DNA from: Harmothoe impar
Lineage: Eukaryota; Annelida; Polychaeta; Phyllodocida; Polynoidae
DNA: 64,000 nt
Reading direction: 5' to 3'
Assembly: GCA_947462335.1 (NCBI GenBank)
Contig: OX381709.1
Location: forward strand, 65,774,609 to 65,838,608
The notes beneath the pieces were generated by a model. That model worked only from the letters and a program-made list of their open reading frames with translations. It ran no database searches and was not told the origin of the DNA. Made by a program: the position numbers and the translations under genes. Of the stretch, positions 33,813 through 46,944 are shown one piece after another (the first letter of the stretch is position 1; each line of letters begins with the position of its first letter).

Positions 33813-35759
33813 GACCTAATAGAACTGGGCATGGAGGGTCAGATGAAGGTCTAATCGCCATCACAATACTGTCGCTAATTGGCTTTGTATTCCTATCACA
33901 TGTTCAATTACATGGTTGCATGTTGAAAACCTATGTGAAAACAAAAAGCATCATTTCAATTTCGAATGGCAATATAAGCGCTTGCTCATAATATTAACTG
34001 TGGTAATTATACCTACAGAACGTATTGGATAGGTACATGTTTACCTGCCGTCGTTCTAGGCCATAGTACCATGTAATCTTTACTGGGTGCATTGGTGTAG
34101 GAGATCATTTAGTAAGTGTTCGAAACGGACCCCTTGTGACTAGATTTCTTATCTCATTAAGACTAATGGTTCATATAAATCATAATTATTGAAGGGATTA
34201 TATCCAATCAAAAGAGTACAGCATTTCATCTCCTTGTGCTTATATCTATAATGTGATAGCTCAGTAACCGCTCCCATTGACCGAGAAGGTGTCATTCTTT
34301 TCCCTCTTTTTTTTGGGGGGGGGAGAGGGGGTTGAGCATGCAGGGATATATGAAGAAGAATGAAAAGAAAGGAAAATTCATGTCCTTAATTTTGATACTA
34401 CTATGCGTCATGAGGTTTGACTAAAGTGAAGAGGCTGATCGCAATTATAGGTTATTTCTATGCTTGACATGCCTGGCTGATTAAGTGATGAGGGTGATAC
34501 GGATGCTGAACGCTGAAGGTTTATGGACGTCCCTCCTGCAGATGTCTCAGAATATCTGCAAAGATAGAATTAAATAGATCATTGCCATTATTGTTTGTAG
34601 TTGAAAGAATGATATAACACACATGTTAATTCGCACATTAGCTGTTTGGTAGATAAACTTGCACCCTAAAAGACAGGGCGAATGTATATCCACAACGCAG
34701 TAGATGACTTTGAACATAGTGATAAAAGTGCCATCTTGTGTGAATCTGGTTAGATGGGGACTTTGCCAGAATAAGCAAAAGGGTTTTCTTGTCGGGGCCT
34801 GACTACCACTGTGGAGGAACCGCGGGGTGTTCAATTATAGGGATAAGGAAAAGCGAGGAAGTTGGGTCTTTCGTGGTTTTCTTTCCTTTCCCAATGGTAG
34901 GTCCTGACACGAGCAGACTAGTTGGGCAAGGCACCAGACCAGTCATATACTCTCTCAGGTGCTCCTGCTGTGATGCTCATAGGTCTCCCTACCTGCTCTC
35001 TGCATATAAAACGTCACGTAGATATAGGTGTATGGAGACGGGATTGAGAGAGATAGGGTGGGGGAGGCATGGGAGCAGGTTAGGGAAAGAGGGGTGAAAG
35101 GCCAAGACGTGTTCCGACCTCTGAGAGACCCGCAGATTGATGGGGATCAGGGCTTGGCTATTCGAGTGTTGGTGCATGGGTGGGGGAGAGAACCATGCAC
35201 GGCGAAGGAGAAGGGTGTGGGTATAGAGCGATGGGATCAGGGCCTCAATACACAGGCCTTAATACTAGCCAGAATGGTCTGGTATTGGACACACCGGACT
35301 GGCCGCGGGACTGGGATCGTTTCAGATTTAGCTGTAAGGAAATGGCCTCCATAGAAAGGGGATGGAAGAGCTTACGCCTTTGATGGTACAAGCTATAAAA
35401 GGACTTTGCATGAAGACGAGTGGCAACCTGTAGAATACACTGGAATGCAGGGTAGTGATTTGGAGTTTGAGGGTGAGGACTATGCCCTACATTCAGAGTG
35501 CACAGGCAAACGGGATATGATAAATGGCCTTATTGCAGTCGGTAAAGCTGTCACATAGTGGCGCCTTTGTACACTGACCATGACTCCAGTTCAGAAAGCC
35601 CCGAGGACATTGGGGGACTCTATGGAGGAAAGGGTGGTTGCATAGAATCCCCTACTACATGTACATGTCTTAGCAAATTCCAAAAAATGGACAAGATACC
35701 TAGAATATTATATTATAGTGGTATTATTTCTACAGCAGGTGTGTAAATGATGTTGTAAA
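33813..35759. other. Intergenic, nothing recognised
   Basis: Several overlapping open frames in a G-rich stretch (34790-35390) lack motifs or splice structure. A poly-G run lies at 34315-34330. No feature can be supported. Confidence 0.5.
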
Positions 35760-36175
35760 TAGGAGGAGCGACCTTTACATTAACATCCCGTACCCTAAGT
35801 CAGCCCCCTGCCATGCTGCCATACACCCGTGATCTGCCAATGGGATGCCACTGCTTGCAATCATGCCATTAATGTGCCAATTGTCTTTTGATGGCATCGC
35901 AGTGACGCCACCCCCTTTATGTTTCTTGGATGGTGTATGGTTCTTTTGATTGGTTGTTTTTATTACCATATTTATGGTGGCCACTAGACGTGGTAACAAT
36001 AAAATGCAGATGTTAGCCAAATATTGCAGGTCTCACATCCATCTGACTGTAAACATATACGATGCATATTGCTGGTCCCATCCCAATTCATATGTATTGC
36101 CGTTGGCTTGGCAATAACTCGGCAATAACTACAAGCAATTATTTAGGGTTGGAAAGGTTTAGCGTTCTTGGTAAT
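35760..36175. repeat. Copy 1 of a second tandem non-coding duplication
   Basis: This aligns over about 400 bp with 36650-37062. Shared islands include CCATTAAT.GCCCAATT-type sequence, TTTCTTGGATG.TGT.TGGTTC, GATTGGTTG, ATTGCAGGTCT and CATCTGACTGTAA, then GCTGGTCCCATCCCAATTC and ATTTAGGGTTGGA.AGGTTTAG. Indels are not multiples of three, so it is probably non-coding. Confidence 0.85.
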
Positions 36176-36649
36176 CGATACCATCTCTTGTTAATACACA
36201 TAGCCCGCCACAGCACAAGGTAACACTGCCATATCTACAACAACATTATGAGAATGATCATCAGAAGTAAATCTGAATATGAGTCATTAAAACGTTTAGA
36301 TTTGTTACCAGAGGATAATGTGTGCTAACTGTCAACATGTAGAGCTGTAGAGCATTCAGTAACTTTTGCACTGGTTTTCATTTGGAAATGATGACCTGAC
36401 CATAAAAGATCATGAACAGTAATGAACGATCTAGACACAGAGGAGTAGAAATCACACTTTTATTGGAGGGTAGCAAGTGGCTTGTTTGAATTGGCTCTAT
36501 AGAATTCCTACGCCACTCTATCAGTAATATAAAGCTAAGTTGACCACGGTTCTAGCCCAGCGAGTCCCTGAGGACATATTGGCTCTCTCTATTGAGTTGA
36601 GGACGGTTCCCTATTATATATATGTGTGATTTGTGATATATGGAAAAAA

Positions 36650-37062
36650 ATAGCAGGATCGACCTTCACAACAACATCCTGCCTCAGCCTCCATGCCTAT
36701 ACCGACATGTTTCCTTGATCTACCAATGGGGTGACACTGTGTGGTAATGATACCATTAATCGCCCAATTACCTTTAGATGGTATATGTTCGCCACTGTGA
36801 TGCCCTCCCTTATTTGCTTCTTGGATGTTGTGTGGTTCCTTGGATTGGTTGCTTTGATTACCATACTTTGGACAAACCATCAGGCGTGGTATCAATGAAA
36901 ATGCAAATCTTACCCGATTATTGCAGGTCTGGCAAACAGGTCATCTGACTGTAAGCATACATTCCATGCATTGAATTGCTGGTCCCATTCCAATTCATAC
37001 GTAGTGCCACTGACTTGGCAATATCTACAAATACAATTTAGGGTTGGAGAGGTTTAGTGTCA
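36650..37062. repeat. Copy 2 of the 35.8 kb duplication
   Basis: This is a direct copy about 0.89 kb downstream of the first, with scattered substitutions and small indels. It retains the same order of conserved islands. The intervening 36.2-36.6 kb is unrelated. Confidence 0.85.
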
Positions 37063-40000
37063 TCAAACACACGCATGATAATGTATGTATAATGTGTGCG
37101 TGTATCATTTAGAAATCCCAGTTGTAGAATTACAGAAAATACAAGATGTACAACATTGCAAAACGACTAGATGGCGTCCATCAACTGAATTGTATGCGTG
37201 CCTTCTGCATAACCGCATGCAAGGGTTAGGTAAAACAGCCAGGTGGAGCCACCCAGCAGACGCACCTTACCTGCTTTGGTGAAGTCGTGTCTAGGTAGAG
37301 ATGGTCTAATGCTGTAATGGGAAGTATACGGTGGCTCTCTGTTGGACACAAAACGCAATACACTAGAAATCCTTTATAGTCAATTAACATTATCTCTGGT
37401 GCAGTAATCCGGTGGTAGTCAACCTTCCAGCCAGGCGGACAGGTGCGCCGTTACATGGGGAGGCCAGATGAGCAGATCCCGCAGGCACTTTGAGCTATGG
37501 TTATTTTATCTAGGCAGATGGCCTGTACCTCTCTTTCCCTCAGGTGGAACATGTTAAAGAGATAACGATGCATTTTTTTGAATGATTTAATGTGGCAGTT
37601 TTTTGTAAGACCAGCTAATTACCTGGTTACAATGTTGAAGCGCCCCGGGCGGTGAGCTCCTGAGTAGTACGCATAGCTGCTCACAGGCGGCACTGGGTGA
37701 GTTACTCGTGTGGAGACTCTCGGCTTGGGTATCGGCCCAGTGATAACGCCTCTACGACCTGCTCTAACTGAGTCCACCTGAGCAACTGGTGAAAGACAGA
37801 TGGACAACCGCTACTGCCAAGTAAGTAGAGAGAATGAGAGCCTCCAGCGTTTATATTTAAAGTAACATAGGTTTAGAATTGGTCGCGATTTATTTCATAA
37901 ATGCGCAATGATCACGCCAGCAAAAGTCTATACATTACTGAAAAAGCTACTCACAGCTCAAAATATATCCTTTCAACTTGAAACCTCAACTTGAAACATC
38001 ACTGCAATCTATAGCTACCATCTGCACCAGCTCCGGCTGTTCTCCTGCTCTGAGCAGCTCGGTCTGACTGGTTTCTGATACGCCACCTGGGGAGAGAAAC
38101 TCGCATACTGTGGTTGCACAGTAGATGTTCAATATATAACTATAACGGTGTAAGCCTGTTATATATCCCATATATGGAATTTACTAAAATATGTGGTATC
38201 CATCGTACCTTATATGTCTCTCTATTCGACCATCTCAGTTATACATCAGATTTTGTAAATAATTATAGTTTTAAGCTGAATCATACACTACTGTTTCATA
38301 AATCGCCTTAGCAGTTGGACTCTCAAATAGACTGATACAGTTTTTTATAAGCAGCCTTTGCCAGTTGAAGAATCTCATTGAGATGACTATCAAATCAGCA
38401 CTCGTGCCGGTCCTCAGTGTTGATGCATCGCATCATAAGCTGCTAACTTTAAATAAATAATTAATTTGGCCAAGGGCAGAGAGCGACATTAATCATGATA
38501 TATTAGCTGTTCAATCTGTTTAATCTTAATCGAAATCTCTTTGTATACAATTATTACCAGAAAGGGCTATGGCTATTCCTCTGTGTAGTCCATAGCTAGG
38601 GCAAGACTAAATGCATGACATGACAAGGCTATACTTTAACATTACTAGAATGGGGTAGAGCCATGATTGCATTCATACCCAGCAGTTCATTTTGTAAGAT
38701 AGCAATCTCTCAATTTACTGTCCCTGATGGTCAGTGTATAATTTATTGCAAGTGGCACTCATCAAATTAACCTGATTGGAATGCAATGTGAATGGTGGTT
38801 CCCTACTTTGTTGGACTGCAACGCTATATGGATAACACATTGTCAGATGGAATCATTTATAAGTGTTTCAGCTGGTGATTTCCACTGCGCTTACTTGTTT
38901 TATTTGTGTATAGGCTCATTTCGCCCGTGCAGAGCTAATGAGGAATGAAAATAAGAAATTGCAGAGGGTTGTCGTTTCAAGTCATTTATTTCGCTTCAGG
39001 GAATACACCAACCTGCTCTCTACTTCCCATTGCTATTATATAAATGACCTTCATTATGTAGTAAATGAGTACATAAACATGTCAAATATCGTGAATATTA
39101 CTATCAATATGTCAGTTTTTGATAACAAATCAGCAGGTTCATTAGACACTCCAGGAGGACTGACAATTGTCCTTCTGTTCTTATGGCGACAGCATCTCCG
39201 ATTCCATGATAAATCCTTAAGGGTAATAGTTCTTCCCATGAATATCCCTTCATACAAAAACTACAAGTTAAACATAGAATAGCTTATAATATGTATACAC
39301 TTGTCCGATTCTAAATAAAATCACATTGTACACATCGGATGGGGATTTCAAGCATGTACATCTAACTATTTGATAATAAAAGCACAGTAAAGGGTCTAAG
39401 GGTGTTATATCAAGGCTACGTATAATCATTTTAATATACTCCTATAGATGTACTGTTGTGAGTCAATGTCCAAACGTTATTTTAATTTACTATTGTGAAT
39501 ATTAGGCACGTTTTGAAAACGGATGTGTAGAATGGTACGTCCGAACGGTCCACAAGCAAGTCAGGTATTGGTGCAATACTATCTTAAAAACGTCAGTATT
39601 TAATTTACAAAGGTTTTGTATGATACGGTACCTTTCATAGCAAAATATCATAAATAATACTCCTAATACATAATATAAGCACAGGTCTAAAAGCATTACA
39701 ATTTGACTATTCTCCTAAGATGCCCATTTATATATTCCTTGGATATTCTGAGACAGGGGTTTACATATACATTCACCTGAAAGCTAAGAAATCCCCAGAA
39801 ACTCTCCGGCCATGAGAAACATGTACACTGTCCAGTTTATATACATTGAAACCCCAAAATCTCTTCTTAATGGAAACGCAGCAGTCATCAACACTCAACT
39901 ATCATTATCTTTTTATTCCAGCATTGTAGTACATAATTATACTCGTCCAGAGAATTACATGGCATGGCCCAACTAGTATCTAAGATAATATGACAAACAC

Positions 40001-41527
40001 AAAAAGAAATGGTTTAGAAATGTTACCAACGTCTCAATCTCAGTCGCATCGCTACGCTCGCTTTCTCTGAGTAACAGCTATTGTCCTGCTTTTTATTACC
40101 AACATGGTCTGTCTGCTACTTCCCGGTGAAAGTGTTATATTTCACTTACCTGTGAATGAACATTAACCATTGAATTTTGATCCTTAAAATTCGGTTTTGA
40201 TTGTGTTTTTCCCTTTCGTTTTAAATCACCTGACCAAATATATGAATCCCACATGCCTCACAAAACAGCTACATGCAACTTTGTAATATGAAAGGGTTCA
40301 AGCTAGGTATATGTGTGTGTGTTTGGTGAGTCTTCAGTGTCTATAATTTAGGTATTCGGTTGGACTCTCTGACTTATATCATATCTAATCTTGGGGATTT
40401 CCCAGGAGGTTCCAGAAAGAACTTACCAACTACGGATAAAGCGGATCAGACATTGAAATGGTGTGGGTCCTAGGCTAATATCACCTGTTGTTGACGTGGA
40501 GAAGGTTCTGTAAACATGCCATCAATAAAAAGAAACACAGGTAAACATGTTTATGGTATCTGTACCACAATACATTGCTACACAAATTACAAAGTTATCC
40601 CCCTCGCACAGGACATGCCTTGAGTATTATTTTCCGAGCGGAATGCGTCAGAAGGTGCTCAATATGAAAGCTCTCTATAAGACACATACATTTGTCCAAT
40701 GAGTGATCGCTAGGAAAACACTTATTAGCCTGCAAATGTACAAGCTACAGTTGCCATCTAATCAATCTAGATTCAACTGGGACCCCAGAATGATAAATAT
40801 CACGATATCCATCAACGGACATATTACGGTTCTGTACATGAATACACAAATCAGTTATCTACGTGGGGTATAGCACCCAGGATTAGATACAACACAGTCA
40901 AACAGGAGCTTTATTACATGTGGACCTAATAAAACCGGAAATGATATTTGTTGTATCGGAATTTCTATTCATTTGACAGTCATATTTATCGCTGTAGTGA
41001 ACTTAATGTCAAACAACGCTCAGGCAACATGTAGAAAATGTCATATTGCTTCTAAACCCCGTTTGTTTCCTGGAAGCTCGGTAGATGAATACTTCAGATG
41101 CACATGGATAGGTGTATTATCAGTTATTAATCACATGCATTTCACACAAGGAACATGTGTGTCTCTATTCAGCAAATAATGAAAGGAGGCCTTTAGGTAC
41201 TTTTGATTTAATAGATTGTGCCAGCGTAAACCGCCCATGACGCAACCACTTATCTATTTACTACCCAAAGTTGGCCACACCTTTTCAGATAGCTTGCTTA
41301 TATACGGGATATCATCACAAACTATAAGCATGCTGTGGGGTCTGTGGCAGATCTTCCACAAGTAATTAAGGGAGGAGGTATAGGTGATGATGTATTCTAT
41401 CCTGTATTTGCCTATTTGAAAACGTTTGATCATCTCAGGCCAAAAAGGGTGTGTTCCAGGCAACATGGTCTAAAATCGTAGGCTAGGTAGGTAGATTTGT
41501 TTGATGACGAAAGTACCAGGAATGAGT
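37063..41527. other. Intergenic, nothing recognised
   Basis: AT-rich sequence without supported exons. It holds GAGCAGCTC at 38052 and AGCTGCTC at 37675. An AT-rich, homeodomain-site-rich stretch lies around 38440-38530. Confidence 0.5.
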
Positions 41528-41694
41528 CGCAAATTGTTACATCAAAGTGCAGGTTATTACCTTGCATCAGGATGACTCACTGATTTCTCCAGTAACTAGG
41601 AATATCACAAAAGCATTCAATGGTGTTGTTAAAAGGCAATTCCCTGAGGTCAGACAATTGATTAGGCCGCTGAAATCAATGGGAGACCTTTTTT
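41528..41694. repeat. Dispersed repeat, copy outside the receptor gene
   Basis: GATGACTCACTGATTTCTCC, AGTAACTA and GGTCAGACAATTGATTAGGC recur in the same order at 44478-44615 inside a receptor intron. This is an old dispersed element or duplication. Confidence 0.7.
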
Positions 41695-43587
41695 CTTAAA
41701 AATATGTAAAGATCAAGAAAAAGAATCTTAAAAATCTGGGTTTCCTTAACAAGAAATTGTAAAGGTCTAGAAAAAAAATCTAAGAATAAATAAAGATAAC
41801 AAAATACCCGAAATTGGAAAAAAGATTACGGTCAGCTCTTTTTGGAAACTAGGGTCGGGTTGCCTGGAATATTTTTTGGCCTGGTACTGAGTGATTCTAG
41901 GTACTAGATATTGCATTGGTTTGCCATGGGCGGTTAATCATAATTTCTAAATAACTTTGAAGATGTCTTTCAGGGCGCTCTTTCCGGCGCTCGTTATGCT
42001 CTATCTGTGACATGATACATTGGTATTTGATGATCCATGATGATCTAACCAAGTGATTGGCTGTCCTGCTCGCGAAGAGCCACACCTCTTTGACTGTGCT
42101 TCTCAGAAGGAGCTACTCTCTCCTTATGTATGGAATGACACACGCAGACATACCTTGTTGTGGAATCTCTGGGCCATAGTCCAGTACGGGCCATGCTCTT
42201 AGCTCTAACTCAATTATACGCTTCCTGGTGGGGAATAAGTTGCTAGTTTGTGTTTCCTCCAAGGACTGAGGAAGGTTATAATACATGAATAACTAACTAT
42301 CCAAGTGTGCTCAATTTTCATGAGGGTCAAACATCCATCATAGATCTTTTTAAATAGCTACCACACCCCAACGTTTATCTCCCACTTCTCCTAAACTATA
42401 TTTTATATGGTCAGGGATGAGTACACATATCAACAAGTCTCTTGTCTTGGAGAGGGAAAGTATTGAGTTCACAAATGGGCGAGGACACACCGTAAAAGTC
42501 TATCCCACATGACCCATATGTGTTGGATACTTGTGCTTAATATAAAGGACATCATAGTCCATGATGATTATCATACTATCGGGATAATAACCCGCGGAAG
42601 AGACAGTAATTCCGTCTCCCTTTCATATAATGATATGTACCTTATCAGACCATGATCCCCACAAACTTAATGAGAACATCGCGCCCGGCATCAAGTCAAC
42701 AAGGACTACAGTGTGTCAAGGGATAGATGCGTTTCCGAGACTGGCTTCTTCATTGTTGATCAATTCACCTGAAGTGTCCATCCTTTTCATACGATACCTT
42801 CAGGTTCCAGCGATTCTGGTATTATATACAACAGCTCGCACCCTAATCCCCTAGCCTTGTTTTTGTCTATAATACAATGCAATGTAAATTATAAAAGTCA
42901 TAGCTAACAGAGTAAGACAATAAATCAAAAGCTTTTGTAAAATATCCGTGCCTTCAGAGTGAAATAGTGCTCAAGAAAAATAAACTCATGCTTTTCATGT
43001 TCTATTCCGGTAGTGTCTTAATTAAGCAGGAGACGCTCCCAGTCACTTGCAAAGAGTCTCTCTCATGTGATTTCATGTGTGAGTCTGGCTTGACAATCTA
43101 CCCTAATGAAGGCTTCTATTCAGCCCCTTGCTCGTCCCTTGGGGTCCACAAAGATCAGTCATAACAGCGACAAACTTCGGGAAGCCAATTAGCTGCGGAG
43201 CAGGGCAGGGCATCGTTTTACAAACTTTTCATTCAATGCGATTTTTCACTCAAGGGACAAACATGATGTAAGCTAGGCAAAATGATTTCTTCTTTGAAGC
43301 TATCTGGATGATTTTATACGGTGCTAGCAATTGCCAACAAGTAACCGGCAGATCAGAGAATGTTGGCCTTTCCAATAAGCAATGTGGCTGAATGGGCATA
43401 ATTTGAGATAATTGGAAATTTCGATGAAATTGAAATGGAAGGTCTGACACGATTAACTTCATCAGACCCTAAGGTGTGCTTAATCCTTCGGTTGATTCAC
43501 GGACAAGGCTAGGCTCTTGGTGTAATATTGGTATAATAGCAGTCTAACTGTCGTTATGGCTGAAGTAAGCAGAATGCCGCCTGTAAG
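41695..43587. other. Downstream flank of the receptor gene
   Basis: This should contain the 3' untranslated region on the minus strand, but I found no clear canonical AATAAA signal within the first 500 bp after the stop. No other gene is recognised. Confidence 0.45.
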
Positions 43588-44258
43588 TCAGACGGCGTTG
43601 TCAGTATTCTCCTGTTCTTGGTAGCGTAGTAGAGGGATGATGACCATCATGACAATGGTAGCCACAACAGTTGTCAGCAGAAATAGCCAGAAGAGGAAAC
43701 GGTCCATCACCTGAGCCACGTGTCGCCACTCGTTGATCACCTCGCTCTCCGTGTCGTCCTCATCGCGTTTGGCCACCATGATCTTGAGGTACTTGAGAAT
43801 CTCTTCCATCACCGTTAGCCGTTTTATGTCGGCAGTGACGTCAATATTGGTCATGTTGGCCATGTGACCACCACCGCCCCCGCCGCCACCACCACCTCCA
43901 CCGGCCTCCTGGCCGTTAATACGAACTCCAGGTGGACCCTTGTTATTGCTTGTGGCATTGCGGAATTCAGCGACTGGGCTGTGCTTATTCAAGTTACACT
44001 CATTGACCAGCCTAAGGCAAATCTCCGCATTCTCGTGCGGCAGTTTGTTGGCCTTCTTGTTCTTTCCGTTGCGGCGGTTGCGGGACGGTAGTGGCGTGCA
44101 CTGGCAGCGCACAATACGCGCCAACACGTTGAGCATGAGGAAGCGCAACCAGCGGGGGACCTCTGTCTGGTGAGGTCCACAATGGTGCAGCTTCAGCACA
44201 CACACCGTCAAGATGACCGAAACAGAAGTGACCGCCATAGACAGCGTCAGGTAGATTC
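43588..44258 (-). CDS. Nicotinic receptor-like subunit, last exon (M3, cytoplasmic loop, M4)
   Basis: This is the last coding exon of a Cys-loop ligand-gated cation channel of the plasma membrane. The acceptor CTGTTGCAG joins the previous exon in phase 1 (residue 299), and the frame runs to a TGA at 43588. It encodes residues 300-521 of the assembled protein: M3 (to about 320), the LHHCGPH...PRWLR start of the cytoplasmic loop, a variable loop, a pre-M4 amphipathic helix (EWRHVAQVMDRF) and M4 (about 486-509). These landmarks are diagnostic of nicotinic acetylcholine receptors. A run of 12 glycines (residues 418-429, 43867-43902) in the loop comes from GGN codons and is unusual. Third positions are G/C-rich, unlike the introns. 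Confidence 0.95.
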
Positions 44259-44477
44259 CTGCAACAGGCAAGGGTACAAGTTATAGCAACTACAAGACAT
44301 ATAAGGAAAAAGAACTGTCATTTACCATTTTTGCAAATGCTGCCTGAAGAGAAATGATTATATAGGCTTTGATTATACCCCAGAAGAAATTGTGTTTCAG
44401 ACAATATGGGCCTAAAGGTTAAAGTAGGTACGTTTTTCCCTTTTAGATTACTGTTGAAATTGGCAGGAATCCCGAAT

Positions 44478-44615
44478 CTGCAAATTGTTGCATCGACCCG
44501 CACGTCAAGATGACTCACTGATTCCTCCAGTAACTAAGATTATAACACAATTGTTGGATAAACTGGTTAAAAAGGTCAGACAATTATTTAGGCCATTGAA
44601 GTTAGTAGAAGCTTG
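44478..44615. repeat. Dispersed repeat, intronic copy
   Basis: This is a direct copy of 41528-41694, with GATGACTCACTGATTCCTCC, AGTAACTA and GGTCAGACAATTATTTAGGC in order. It lies 220 bp inside the intron. Confidence 0.7.
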
Positions 44616-46626
44616 TTCTATCTGATCAAAAATGTGTGAAATCTTATATTTGGAAGTATTAATTGGTGTCATTATTATATGCTTAAGCTTGGAATCAACA
44701 AGACTTAGTATACACAAATGTCTGGCTTGACAGTTTGGCTGTTGCCTTCCTCACAGGGATATTTTGTGGAGGACCTGTATTGGTGTATTGCTTTATACTG
44801 TATGATATACAGCAACATATACCATGGAAAAAAGTAAAGGACGAGGCTGCTGGTATTATAATATTGATGTTCTGACTGCATAGCTCGAGAGAGAAAAACA
44901 AACCACGTTTACGAAGTGCAAATATGTGTGCACCCCAAAGATCTCTGACCTCACATTGTAGTATACCTGCCACACACTGAGATCTGGATCAATGACCTCA
45001 TTGACCATCAGCTCACAGAGACAGAAAAAACATAGAATATACCGAGAAGGGAATGTGACCTCCATACACCCGACCCTTCTGGCCACTTTAAGCCAATCGA
45101 CCAACTAATTCGTCGCCAGAGGTGCAGACAATACCAAACATGCTCCACATCTATCCCACCTCAGTGTTCTGTATTTTTTTCATCGCCTATCCCCACCCTA
45201 ACCGTCCAATGAATATGCCCTTCAATAATACAGACTGACCATAGTCTACTCATGGGAATGCAGCTCTTGGAGGTACTAGGCTCTATAATACTGAAGGGGC
45301 GGAGAGACTCCTCCCATTCCCATTTCAACTGGCCACCCTTCACACAGGCGGTGTGTCATACTGATGATGTTAGGGCCCCTGCCTATACATCAGCATTAAC
45401 CCCTCACCCTGCTCCATTGCCTAGTGATATTACCTCTAACCCACCATCCACCTTTACCTTACCCTTAATCCTCCTGACCAGAGGTGGCCACTATGGTCCT
45501 TTTACCCTGGGCTACATGCCTCGATCAAGACAGGAATAGTTGATAGGGGCTACAGTATCGTGATCAATTGTTGCAGTATTAACCCTCACCTCTTCCCATG
45601 GATTGTATAATAAGATTACACAGATTTGCCATCACCATATATGATACAAGGAGCAGTATGGATAAAACATGTTCCCTGAAGGAAATGACCATTCCAACAG
45701 CTGAACAACCCCTGGCTAACCATAGGCCACTATTGAAATAAGCAAGGAACAGGGGACAGTTGAACCCTTCAAAAGGCTACCCGTAATGTCAGACAAGAGA
45801 TAAGTGCGACACTCAAGAATTATTAGGCCACCATTGTTCAGCTTTTGAGCTGGAGCTAAAAGGAATGTATAAAGGCCAGGGACGTCAAGGGACGGACATG
45901 TATTGGACAGGCATCACCTACAGTTGTCTGCATTCCTCTAACTCGGTTTACTTGATAGTAACGTTAACATATCGTATGGTGATTACTGAAAAAAAAGTCA
46001 TCTCTATGCATTGTGTATCCTGAACTTTGTATCTGACAGAATAAAAGATAGGTTCCAAACCATACACTTTGTAGATCATTATCAGTTTCAGATCTAGGTC
46101 AGTCGACAAATCGGACCATTTTTCATTTTCTGGAACTTTACGCCTAGGAAATAGCATGGGCCTCACTTAGCCAAGGGCTTGGAGGTAACACTGTTATAGG
46201 CTGATAACCTCTATAGGGCCCCTCTATAGACGCCCTAGCAGTGGCCAAGATCCTGACCTGGTCTGCGCCGTTACCCACCCCTTGCACCTCCTCATTTCTC
46301 TGACCCCAGACCCTAGTGGCATTCTCTGACCTCAGCCACCATTATCACATCTAATGCCATCATTCACCACTGCCTCCAATATTTGCCCATCACCAAGTCG
46401 GACTACCAGCCTCCTCCTGACACTCGCCAGTCTGACACAAAAGCAGTGCCCTCTGAACTCACGGTGACCCCATATATCCTGCAGGTGCTGCCAGCCCTGT
46501 TGCCAGTTGAGGACAGCTTTAATGACCACTGATGCCCGTCATCAACCCATCATCAATCATTGAATTTAGAGCATGATAAGGGTCATCAATGGGGTGCATG
46601 GTTTCCTTATTATTTCATAGGATTTA

Positions 46627-46944
46627 GGGAGTGCTCATTTTTTAACAACAGGGGGGGGGTGGTGGATTTGGGGGGGGGGTAAAAAATTTGGACCCCTTGA
46701 CCGGGGGGGGGTAAAAAATTCAGACCCCTCTTGGGGGGGGGGGCAAAAAAATTCAACCTGTTTTGAGGGGAAAAGCCCGCGCGTTACTATGCTACAAAGG
46801 GGCGCGAACGCGCGCGATTTCCGGCCTGCCGGGGGGGGGGGGGTAAAAAATTTCGACCCCTCTAGAGGGGGGGGGTGAAAAAAATTTGCGCGCTCCGCGC
46901 GAAATCTCACCACCCCCCCCTGTTCTTAAAAAATGAGCACTCCC
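46627..46944. mobile_element. G-rich foldback MITE with TTA duplication
   Basis: The ends are inverted copies of GGGAGTGCTCATTTTTTAA followed by .AACAGGGGGGG and GTGGTG, about 40 bp long, with TTA on both flanks. The interior is a tandem of G8-12 runs followed by TAAAAAATT and a CpG-rich core (GCGCGCTCCGCGCG). It has no transposase. The repeated G-runs could form G-quadruplexes. Confidence 0.85.

Noticed and set aside
43864..44203. Overlapping frames opposite and out of frame with the last receptor exon
   Set aside because: These are shadows of a G/C-rich exon and do not match any known feature.
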